Positions 1 through 4,539 of a DNA stretch of 5,131 nt are shown here, in pieces. Under the pieces are notes generated by a model. The model saw only the letters and a program-made list of their open reading frames with translations. It did not search any database and was not told the DNA's origin. Position 1 is the stretch's first letter. Each line of letters opens with the position of its first letter. The translations under genes were made by a program, and so were the position numbers. Location of the stretch: positions 1 through 5,131 of the forward strand of contig CAMWWJ010000239.1 in NCBI GenBank assembly GCA_947177925.1, written 5' to 3'. Source of the DNA: an uncultured Lachnospiraceae bacterium. Its GTDB lineage: Bacteria; Bacillota; Clostridia; Lachnospirales; Lachnospiraceae.

Positions 1-43
1 TTTCTACGTCGCCACGCTTTCGCTCTATAAAAACGCAACAGTG

Positions 44-98
44 CTAAGCTCGAAAATACCTCGCTAAGCGCTGGCGATTTTATAAGGGCTCCTAAAGA
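44..98 (+). repeat. Structured extragenic repeat, left copy
   Basis: This stretch aligns with the minus strand of 5069-5125. Both copies share the order CTAA, arm, AAAATAC loop, arm, TAAG, then GC.GGCGA.TTT and an AGG-CTC-TAA tail. The CTAA/TAAG ends can pair as a stem with the same A-A mismatch in both copies; the stem is weaker here because of a TC/CT internal loop. Beyond it, 86-120 forms an imperfect hairpin (GGGCT/AGCCC at its base). No coding sequence is supported in 1-170: the longest minus-strand open run there (about 30 codons) has no start codon. The copies are too diverged for a recent duplication, so this is probably a dispersed extragenic element. Its function is unknown. Confidence 0.5.
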
Positions 99-169
99 AA
101 ACATTTTCTGTCTGAAGCCCATCCCGGTGCCTGTGGAGAAATCTGCGGGCTGAACGGGTACGTTTCTAT

Positions 170-218
170 AAAAAAGACAGCGAAAAGATGAAAATACTTC
201 TTTTCCGCTGTCTTTTTT
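170..218 (-). terminator. Intrinsic terminator of the ECF transporter gene (possibly bidirectional)
   Basis: GACAGCG and AAAAGA on the left pair with TCTTTT and CGCTGTC on the right, with one bulged C and a loop of about ten bases. On the minus strand the stem is followed by a U6 run (plus-strand A170-A175), and it lies about 15 bases beyond the stop codon of the minus-strand gene. A T-run also follows on the plus strand, so it could work in both directions. Confidence 0.85.
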
Positions 219-233
219 CTGCTTTCAAACAAG

Positions 234-824
234 TCATGCCAGATTTTTCCTGCCTCCCAGATTCATCCATGTGCGAACATCAGGCACCTGGGATAAGATG
301 GGGAGCAAAAGCGCTCCAAGGATAATTCCGGCAGTGCCCTGTATGCAGTTTGAAAAAATACCGCCCGCCGCACTTGCAAGGCCGGCTGCAAAAGTCTCTC
401 CGTTATAAGAGCCTGCAAGAAACATGGTCTGTATGATTTTGTTGAGGAAATAGCCGAATACCATGTTGATTTCTGCAAGGATTCCGGCAGCAACAAAAAC
501 AAAGGTCTGTTTCGTTTTCCATACCTGTTTCAGCTTCCGGAACACAAGAGCCGCAATCAATGCCGTAACGCCTTTGATCACAAGGGTAGGAATGGCATAA
601 ATGACATATCCGGATAAGATATCGGCAAACATGGAACCGATTCCGGCAGTCAGGGAACCCACCACAGGACCTAGAATAATCCCGCAAAGCAGCACAAGGC
701 AGTCGCCGGGATGTATGTAGCCAAGAGTGGGCGTAGGAATCTGAATGCTCATAGTAGCAACGCAGGTAAAGGCGGCCATCAGGGCGGCAACCACTAAAGC
801 TTTTGTGTCTTTTAACAGTTTCAT
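234..824 (-). CDS. ECF transporter S component (substrate-binding membrane subunit)
   Basis: A 196-aa, very hydrophobic protein with about six membrane segments (roughly residues 10-29, 42-60, 61-73, 75-95, 107-125 and 154-177). The pattern GYIHPGD (35-41), LGPVVGSLTAGIGSMFADILSGY (51-73, quoted in parts: LGP, GIGS, ADILSGY) and PTLVIKG (79-85) is typical of S components of energy-coupling factor transporters, close to the PF07155/HmpT-type group. The alanine-rich first helix (AALMAAF, 13-19) fits the small-residue face that contacts EcfT. Such proteins capture a vitamin or precursor and share a common EcfA-EcfA'-EcfT module, which is not in this window. I start it at 824, not at the in-frame ATG at 830, because GGAG at 833-836 is only two bases from the latter and eight from the former. 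I see no riboswitch upstream, so the substrate stays open. Confidence 0.85.
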   Translation of the reverse strand: MKLLKDTKALVVAALMAAFTCVATMSIQIPTPTLGYIHPGDCLVLLCGIILGPVVGSLTAGIGSMFADILSGYVIYAIPTLVIKGVTALIAALVFRKLKQVWKTKQTFVFVAAGILAEINMVFGYFLNKIIQTMFLAGSYNGETFAAGLASAAGGIFSNCIQGTAGIILGALLLPILSQVPDVRTWMNLGGRKNLA

Positions 825-884
825 GATCATCTCTCCATTTCTTCATACAAATTGATTTAAAGATTTTTTTATTGCATGAATCCT

Positions 885-890
885 ATTATA
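885..890 (-). promoter_or_regulatory. -10 box of the ECF transporter gene
   Basis: The minus strand reads TATAAT here, about 60 bases upstream of the start codon at 824. The -35 position at a 17-base spacer (908-913) reads GTTTTT, a poor match, and it lies inside the dyad at 899-918. That fits a regulated promoter. Confidence 0.5.
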
Positions 891-898
891 CGGGAAAA

Positions 899-918
899 TG
901 GCATGATAAAAACTGCCA
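899..918. promoter_or_regulatory. Dyad operator candidate TGGCA-N10-TGCCA
   Basis: A perfect 5-bp inverted repeat with a ten-base spacer, and A/T-rich flanks that are nearly symmetric if one base is skipped. It covers the -35 position of the ECF gene promoter, where a repressor or activator dimer would act. The half-sites are short, so chance is possible. Confidence 0.3.
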
Positions 919-944
919 ATTTAAGTTTTTTTGAGCAGTCCAGT

Positions 945-973
945 TTGCGAAGAATTTAGCAGGAGTATATTAT
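945..973 (+). promoter_or_regulatory. Plus-strand sigma-A promoter candidate facing the invertible segment
   Basis: TTGCGA, a 17-base spacer and TATTAT (nine of twelve consensus positions). Predicted transcription would start near 980, ten bases before the hairpin at 990-1052. In the present orientation it would run antisense to the recombinase; in the inverted orientation it would run sense into recombinase, csrA and flagellin. Motif match only, in AT-rich DNA. Confidence 0.3.
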
Positions 974-989
974 TTGTGATATCGTGCAG

Positions 990-1052
990 AATACAACTAA
1001 GCACAGGTGCAACATTCTCTTTCAAAATGTTGCACCTGTGCTTAGTTGTATT
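990..1052. repeat. Left recombination site inside a 27-bp perfect inverted repeat
   Basis: The arms 990-1016 and 1026-1052 are perfectly complementary over 27 bp, with a nine-base loop CTCTTTCAA. The inner 27 bases (1008-1034) are the reverse complement of 1735-1761 except at one position. The core has 9-10-bp arms (TGCAACATT/AATGTTGCA) around an asymmetric spacer of about 7 bp, the usual architecture of a tyrosine recombinase crossover site. The one mismatch falls just outside the central 7 bp, so strand exchange would remain possible. No U-run follows on either strand, so this is not a standard intrinsic terminator. Confidence 0.75.
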
Positions 1053-1054
1053 AT

Positions 1055-1081
1055 ATTTCGGACGATTTCAAAAATACTTTA
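1055..1081 (-). promoter_or_regulatory. Sigma-28 (SigD/FliA)-type promoter candidate inside the invertible segment
   Basis: On the minus strand: TAAA (1081-1078), 15 bases, TCCGAAAT (1062-1055). Compared with TAAA-N15-GCCGATAT it matches four of four and six of eight at the right spacing. It lies between the recombinase stop codon and the left site. As given it points left, away from flagellin. Inversion would make it point right, through the other site toward csrA and flagellin. A TATAAT on the same strand (1055-1050) has no usable -35. Confidence 0.4.
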
Positions 1082-1105
1082 TACCTTTTTCAAAAAAAAT
1101 TTATT

Positions 1106-1684
1106 TTAAAGCTTTATTTTGGAAAATACTTCATCCTTATCATCCTGATCGATACAAAGATAGCGTCTGGTAATCTGATAGGAGGAATGATTGAAAATAC
1201 TCATCAACAATGCGGGAGGAGTTCCCTGTTTCCAGGCATGATATCCAAAAGTTTTGCGAAGGGAGTGGCAACTGATGAAATCCTCCATGCCTATGTTTTG
1301 TGCCGCCTTTCGGATAATGCGGTATGCCTGATAGCGGGATAAAGGCACGTGGCTATCCGGCATGCTTGAAAACAGGTAAGGGTTATGATAGCCGTCGTTT
1401 CCCGCCTTTTCTTTATATTCCTGTAAAACCCCACGCACTTCATTATTTAGGAAAATGCGGTTTTCTTTTCCTGTCTTTTGTTCTGTCACCACGATATGTC
1501 TTTTGACTTTTCCTTTTTCATATACCATGTCCCAGGTAAGGTGCAGGATGTCATTGATGCGCAGCGCTGTATTCAGTCCTACAAGGATCAGAGTATAATT
1601 CCGGGGATGAAATTCCTGTTCCATATAGTAGTTTTTAAACTGTTTCAATAGATGTTTGTTTCTGATAGGCTGTGTTGTGCTCAT
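1106..1684 (-). CDS. Small tyrosine recombinase (FimB/FimE-type DNA invertase)
   Basis: A 192-aa site-specific recombinase. The whole catalytic set is visible: Arg42 (TALRINDIL), Lys70 (EQKTGK), His140 and Arg143 (HSLRKTFGYH), His166 (FNHSS) and the nucleophile Tyr175 (RRYL). The N-terminal part before the catalytic domain is only about 30 residues, so the protein is FimB/FimE-sized (about 200 aa) and much shorter than XerC/D or phage integrases (300 aa or more). Proteins of this size usually invert short promoter segments. The ATG at 1684 is preceded by AAAGGAG with eight bases of spacing. The gene lies wholly between two inverted sites, so it would flip with its own substrate. In the given orientation it runs divergently from csrA-flagellin. 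Its own promoter is unclear: TTGCAT-N17-TACTTT, with the -35 inside the right site, is the best weak candidate. The assignment as a recombinase is firm; its target is inferred from context. Confidence 0.9.
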   Translation of the reverse strand: MSTTQPIRNKHLLKQFKNYYMEQEFHPRNYTLILVGLNTALRINDILHLTWDMVYEKGKVKRHIVVTEQKTGKENRIFLNNEVRGVLQEYKEKAGNDGYHNPYLFSSMPDSHVPLSRYQAYRIIRKAAQNIGMEDFISCHSLRKTFGYHAWKQGTPPALLMSIFNHSSYQITRRYLCIDQDDKDEVFSKIKL

Positions 1685-1730
1685 AGTGTAAGCTCCTTTC
1701 TTTTACAATTAAAGTAATACGTACAATCAA

Positions 1731-1765
1731 ATCATGCAACATTTTGAAAGAAAATGTTGCATGAT
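1731..1765. repeat. Right recombination site inside a 15-bp perfect inverted repeat
   Basis: The arms 1731-1745 and 1751-1765 are perfectly complementary over 15 bp around GAAAG. The core 1735-1761 matches the left site in opposite orientation with a single difference. The palindrome outside the core differs from that of the left site, so only the core is shared. It lies about 46 bases upstream of the recombinase start and 34 bases upstream of the csrA-like start, inside the divergent intergenic region. Confidence 0.75.
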
Positions 1766-1783
1766 GCAGGGTGGCAGAGAAAT

Positions 1784-1793
1784 TCAGGGAGGT
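1784..1793 (+). promoter_or_regulatory. Ribosome binding site of the csrA-like gene, overlapping a CsrA-type motif
   Basis: TCAGGGAGGT serves as Shine-Dalgarno for the ATG at 1800 and matches eight of ten positions of the CsrA target core ACARGGAUGU. This allows feedback on its own translation, but any strong AGGAGG-like site resembles this consensus. Confidence 0.35.
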
Positions 1794-1799
1794 GGAAAT

Positions 1800-2066
1800 A
1801 TGCTTAGAATGTCAGTCAGTACCGAAGAATATTTGCTCATAGGCGATCATGTGAAACTTGTTTTTTTAGGCGGAAGCGGAAATCATATGCGGATTATGAT
1901 AGAGGCGCCAAAGGAAGTGAACATTATCCGAAGCAAGGTATTGGAAAAAAAGATTACGGATCCGGAAGAAAAAGCAAGGCTTCCTAAATACTACAGGGAG
2001 GAAGAAAAGCCGGAGAAGTACAAAAAGAAACGCATTTCAATCGTAAGGAATGAAAAAACAAGGTAA
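1800..2066 (+). CDS. csrA: Divergent CsrA-family RNA-binding regulator with a basic C-terminal tail
   Basis: An 88-aa protein whose first 50 residues align with E. coli CsrA without gaps: IGD at 14-16, GN at 27-28, Arg31, APKEV at 36-40 and Arg44 fall at the same numbers. CsrA dimers bind GGA motifs in mRNA leaders and block translation; in Bacillus CsrA represses flagellin and is countered by FliW. Odd here: strand beta-1, normally LTRR at 4-7, reads MSVS, so the RNA-contacting Arg6 and Arg7 are lost, while Arg44 stays. There is also an added tail of about 30 residues (59-88) rich in Lys, Arg and Glu, which could supply RNA contacts. The start at 1800 follows GGGAGGTGG; the longer frame from 1734 would read through the recombination site. 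It precedes flagellin by 95 bases and no fliW is visible. Family membership is good; activity as a classical CsrA is uncertain. Confidence 0.8.
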   Translation: MLRMSVSTEEYLLIGDHVKLVFLGGSGNHMRIMIEAPKEVNIIRSKVLEKKITDPEEKARLPKYYREEEKPEKYKKKRISIVRNEKTR

Positions 2067-2100
2067 TAACTCGACGCTAACCTAGGGGCGCCGATTATTA
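2064..2100 (+). promoter_or_regulatory. Flagellin upstream region: imperfect hairpin with a sigma-28-like -10
   Basis: GCCGATTA at 2090-2097 is a near-match to the sigma-28 -10 element and would place a start near 2104, giving a leader of about 58 bases. At the -35 position (15-base spacer, 2071-2074) the sequence is TCGA, not TAAA, so the promoter is half-present. The same bases form an imperfect stem (TAATAA/TTATTA, TCG/CGA, CGC/GCG around a TAACCTAGGG-type loop) that begins at the csrA stop codon. No U-run follows. Confidence 0.35.
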
Positions 2101-2123
2101 TAAATTCAATGAACAAACCGGGC

Positions 2124-2155
2124 AAAAGGACGTGTCCGGACACACACAAGGAGGT
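2124..2155 (+). promoter_or_regulatory. Flagellin leader with paired CsrA-type GGA sites
   Basis: AAAAGGACGT (2124-2133) matches eight of ten and ACAAGGAGGT (2146-2155) nine of ten positions of the CsrA core ACARGGAUGU. The second is the Shine-Dalgarno of flagellin. The GGA centres are 22 bases apart, within the range one CsrA dimer can bridge, as known for Bacillus hag. Between them lies the palindrome GTGTCCGGACAC (2132-2143), which holds a third GGA. Confidence 0.45.
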
Positions 2156-2161
2156 AATAGT

Positions 2162-2983
2162 ATGGTAGTACAACACAATTTAAGAGCAATGAATTCTAAC
2201 AGGATGTTAGGATTAACGGCAACGAGTCAGTCTAAGTCAACAGAAAAGTTATCAAGCGGTTACAAGATCAACCGTGCAGCGGATGATGCAGCAGGTCTTG
2301 CTATTTCAGAAAAAATGAGACGTCAGATCAGAGGTCTTACACAGGCCGCTGCAAATGCCCAGGATGGTATTTCCTGCGTACAGACAGCAGAAGGTGCGTT
2401 GACTGAAGTACACGATATGCTTCAAAGAATGAATGAACTGGCTGTTAAGGCAGCAAATGGTACGGAACAGGAAGAAGACCGTGATTACATTCAAAAAGAA
2501 GTAGATAATCTTATTAATGAAATTGATCGGGTTGCAAAGACGACCACATTTAATGAGAGAATGTTGTTGGATGGTACTCTGGATGTGGAATTACAGGTTG
2601 GCGCTGAAGCAGATACCGGTAATCAGATACAACTGACAATTGCGGGCATGGATGCCGGTACATTAGGTGTAGATGAAGTAGATGTTGCAGGAGATGATGG
2701 TTCAGGCGGAAAAGATGCCATATCAACTATTAAAGATGCTATTAAAGCAGTAAATGAGCAACGTGCAGACTTAGGTGCTATCCAAAACAGATTGGAGCAT
2801 ACTGTCAATAACTTGAATAATGTTGTGGAAAACACAACAGCAGCCGAATCACAGATTCGTGATACCGACATGGCAACTGAAATGGTGAAATATGCCAACA
2901 ATCAGATTCTTGCTCAGGCAGGTCAGGCTATGCTTGCTCAGTCTAATCAGGCTAATCAGGGTGTATTATCTTTATTACAGTAG
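2162..2983 (+). CDS. fliC: Flagellin (filament subunit)
   Basis: A 273-aa flagellin, the main subunit of the flagellar filament, exported through the flagellar type III apparatus. The N-terminal D0/D1 region (1 to about 140) begins MVVQHNLRAMNSNR and contains KLSSGYKINRAADDAAGLAIS (29-49, quoted as KLSSGYKINR and DDAAGLAIS). The C-terminal D1/D0 region (about 186-273) has SQIRDTDMATEM and LAQSNQANQGVLSLLQ. Only a short linker (about 160-185) separates them, so D2/D3 are absent, against about 500 residues in Salmonella FliC. QRMNELAV at 88-95 corresponds to the TLR5-contact stretch QRVRELAV at nearly the same number. Cys72 in GISCVQTAEGAL is unusual, since flagellins mostly lack cysteine. I choose ATG 2162, after AAGGAGG with a seven-base gap; the in-frame GTG at 2132 would add ten residues foreign to flagellins. 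Expression may depend on the invertible segment upstream and on CsrA. Confidence 0.97.
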   Translation: MVVQHNLRAMNSNRMLGLTATSQSKSTEKLSSGYKINRAADDAAGLAISEKMRRQIRGLTQAAANAQDGISCVQTAEGALTEVHDMLQRMNELAVKAANGTEQEEDRDYIQKEVDNLINEIDRVAKTTTFNERMLLDGTLDVELQVGAEADTGNQIQLTIAGMDAGTLGVDEVDVAGDDGSGGKDAISTIKDAIKAVNEQRADLGAIQNRLEHTVNNLNNVVENTTAAESQIRDTDMATEMVKYANNQILAQAGQAMLAQSNQANQGVLSLLQ

Positions 2984-2994
2984 TATGATAGCAA

Positions 2995-3035
2995 CCTTAC
3001 CCGCTTAAGAAGATGTGATTCTTAAGCGGGTAAGG
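2995..3035 (+). terminator. 17-bp perfect hairpin after flagellin (no U-tract)
   Basis: The arms 2995-3011 and 3019-3035 pair perfectly over 17 bp around a seven-base loop GATGTGA, starting 11 bases after the flagellin stop codon. The next bases are CAATGCCGGG, without a U-run. It may protect the 3' end of the flagellin mRNA, act as a processing point or terminate only partly, letting some transcripts reach the next two genes. Confidence 0.55.
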
Positions 3036-3065
3036 CAATGCCGGGAAAAGAATGGAGATAAAAAT

Positions 3066-3599
3066 ATGCCAGAATCCGGAAAAGAGCAAAAAAATATGAA
3101 AGTTCTACTCTGTATGGCTGTTCTGATGTTTTTGTGCGTTGCGATAGTGCTTGTATGCATCCTGCTGTTTTCAGGGAAGGAAAGTGAAAGGGAAGAAACG
3201 GGAAACGGACTGGAATACGAATCCAATGTTGTCTTAGACGATCAGGATGAATTGCAGAAAGCTGTAGATGCCCTTTATGAAAAGGCGGCTGAAGGACAGA
3301 TGGCGTTAGAAATGCAGACACAGGCCAGCAGCAAAGATGGCAGTCAGTTTACCTGTTATCTTGCCAATGCAAAAAAGAATACATACGACATGTACATGGT
3401 ACTTTATTTGGACGATACCCAGGAAGAAATATATCGTTCCGGATTGATTCCGGTGGGAGGAAGACTGGAGGAATTTACCATAAGCAAAACATTGGAATCG
3501 GGCAACCATGAAGCTACTTTAGTATATAATCAGGTAGAAGAAGATAAGCAGACGGTTCATTCGCAGGTAAATGTAGGACTTACTCTGATTGTAGAATAA
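3066..3599 (+). CDS. Single-pass membrane protein with extracellular beta-rich domain, unknown function
   Basis: A 177-aa protein. Residues 12-36 form one strongly hydrophobic segment after a short charged N-terminus, fitting an uncleaved signal anchor with the rest outside the cell. An acidic linker (38-60) leads to a helical stretch and then a beta-rich domain (about 85-177) containing YRSGLIPVGGRLEEF and ending in alternating hydrophobic strands (VNVGLTLIVE). The start at 3066 follows GGAG with eight bases of spacing; an upstream GTG at 3015 lies inside the hairpin and has no ribosome binding site. It lies 37 bases before the secreted-protein gene with no terminator between, so the two are probably one operon. 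No promoter is evident between flagellin and this gene apart from read-through past the hairpin. I do not recognise the family with certainty. Three cysteines occur in or near the membrane segment (16, 24, 31), but no lipobox is clear. Confidence 0.8.
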   Translation: MPESGKEQKNMKVLLCMAVLMFLCVAIVLVCILLFSGKESEREETGNGLEYESNVVLDDQDELQKAVDALYEKAAEGQMALEMQTQASSKDGSQFTCYLANAKKNTYDMYMVLYLDDTQEEIYRSGLIPVGGRLEEFTISKTLESGNHEATLVYNQVEEDKQTVHSQVNVGLTLIVE

Positions 3600-3636
3600 G
3601 AAAAGATAAAAAATGGAAACCAAAGGAGAAGAAATA

Positions 3637-4356
3637 ATGATGAAGAAAAGACTTTTAGCATTAACACTGGCAACAACTTTGGCATTAGGTTCAACCATGA
3701 TGGTAAGCGCAGCGGATACAGAAATCAGTGATGCTACAGCGGCTGCAGCAGGACAGGAGGTTGAGGGAAGTTCCACGGTAACAGTGCCCACCATCAAAGT
3801 AACCGTTCCTACAACCGCAGACTTTGTCATCAATCCATATCAGCTTTCCTATAATGAAGATGGTCTGACAGGAAACAGCCAGATTATTTCAGCAGAGCAG
3901 ACTATTACGAATGAAAGCTCTGTTGCGGTGGCTGTGAACGTATCGGAGCTTACAGCAAAAGGGGTTTCAGACGGAATCACGATTGTAACAACAGCGCCTA
4001 CTGCAAAGACTACGGATAAAGCAGCTTTCCTTTATTTAGAGGTAACAGACAAAGTAGACGGCGAGGGCAAAGGTACTTTTGAAACTGGCTATAAAAAGGC
4101 AGAAAATCAGGTTGTAATCCCATTGGCGGTTGAAGCAGATGCTGCTAATAAAGTGAAAGAGGTCAAAGCAGCTTCTAAGGATGCAATCGTAACATTGGCA
4201 AAGGGTAGTGAGACCGCTACAAAAGCAAACTATAAAATCGGAGGAAGTGTAGTAGCAAATCCTACAGCAGAAGGTACGACTCCATGGACTTCAACTGATG
4301 CAATCGGTGTTTCCTTTAAGTTTACTTTTACACCGCAGGTAGTTGCTGGCAACTAA
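3637..4356 (+). CDS. Secreted Ala/Thr/Val-rich beta protein, unknown function
   Basis: A 239-aa exported protein. The signal peptide is clear: MMKKR, a hydrophobic core (6-20) and cleavage expected after VSA at 25. The mature part opens with an alternating strand segment (STVTVPTIKVTVPTTADFVI, about 46-65) followed by NPYQLSYNEDG, and continues as predicted beta-sandwich-like sequence without any cysteine. There is no LPXTG motif, no C-terminal membrane anchor and no cell-wall-binding repeat, so it is either released or held by assembly or by a partner such as the preceding membrane protein. The start at 3637 follows AAAGGAG with eight bases of spacing; an overlapping second ATG at 3640 is less well spaced. 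It is the last gene of its transcript, with a strong terminator 25 bases downstream. It might be a surface-fibre or adhesin-like subunit, but no family motif proves this. Confidence 0.85.
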   Translation: MMKKRLLALTLATTLALGSTMMVSAADTEISDATAAAAGQEVEGSSTVTVPTIKVTVPTTADFVINPYQLSYNEDGLTGNSQIISAEQTITNESSVAVAVNVSELTAKGVSDGITIVTTAPTAKTTDKAAFLYLEVTDKVDGEGKGTFETGYKKAENQVVIPLAVEADAANKVKEVKAASKDAIVTLAKGSETATKANYKIGGSVVANPTAEGTTPWTSTDAIGVSFKFTFTPQVVAGN

Positions 4357-4381
4357 TGTGAGGATTTAAAAAGAGATAATA

Positions 4382-4430
4382 AAAAGGCTTTTGACAGATT
4401 TCAACGTCTGTCAGAAGCCTTTTGCTTTTT
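4382..4430 (+). terminator. Intrinsic terminator after the secreted-protein gene
   Basis: AAAAGGCTT, T and TGACAGA pair with TCTGTCA, G and AAGCCTTTT: 17 bp with one T-G wobble around an eight-base loop, followed by GCTTTTT. The A-run on the left would also give a U-tract on the minus strand. Confidence 0.93.
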
Positions 4431-4472
4431 AAACACCTCCTCTTGTTCACCTGTTTTTGCATTTAGCCAGAC

Positions 4473-4501
4473 TTGACAGACAAGCATAAGAAATATAAAA
4501 T
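4473..4501 (+). promoter_or_regulatory. Strong sigma-A promoter of the 4540 gene
   Basis: TTGACA (4473-4478), a 17-base spacer and TAAAAT (4496-4501): eleven of twelve consensus positions. Transcription would start near 4508 and leave a leader of about 32 bases. This marks a transcription unit separate from the flagellin region. Confidence 0.8.
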
Positions 4502-4539
4502 ATTTTTAGTATAAATTACTAAAGAAAGGATGTACATCA

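Larger units (their letters stand above)
1008..1761. mobile_element. Putative invertible DNA segment carrying its own recombinase
   Basis: Two 27-bp sites, identical but for one base, lie in opposite orientation about 727 bp apart (centre to centre). They enclose exactly one gene, a complete FimB/FimE-sized tyrosine recombinase, plus a promoter-like motif at 1055-1081. Recombination between inverted sites flips the DNA between them. The position upstream of csrA-flagellin suggests phase variation of flagellin. An alternative is a small transposable element with terminal repeats, but no flanking target duplication is seen. Confidence 0.65.

Noticed and set aside
66..168. Minus-strand open run of about 30 codons as a gene fragment
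   Set aside because: It has no start codon, is bounded by stops and overlaps the extragenic repeat.
990..1052. Reading the left palindrome as an intrinsic terminator
   Set aside because: No U-run follows on either strand, and its core is repeated at the other end of the recombinase segment, which a recombination site explains better.
931..1342. Two overlapping plus-strand open frames (931-1173 and 1046-1342)
   Set aside because: They run over the hairpin and antisense to the recombinase, have no ribosome binding site and no recognisable protein features.
1734..1799. Longer csrA-like protein starting within the recombination site
   Set aside because: CsrA proteins start with ML at the position matching 1800, which has a strong ribosome binding site. 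The extension is encoded by the palindrome and its flank.
2132..2161. GTG start extending flagellin by ten residues
   Set aside because: Flagellins begin at MVVQHN-type sequences, and the ATG at 2162 has an AAGGAGG at proper distance. The GTG lies within the leader palindrome.
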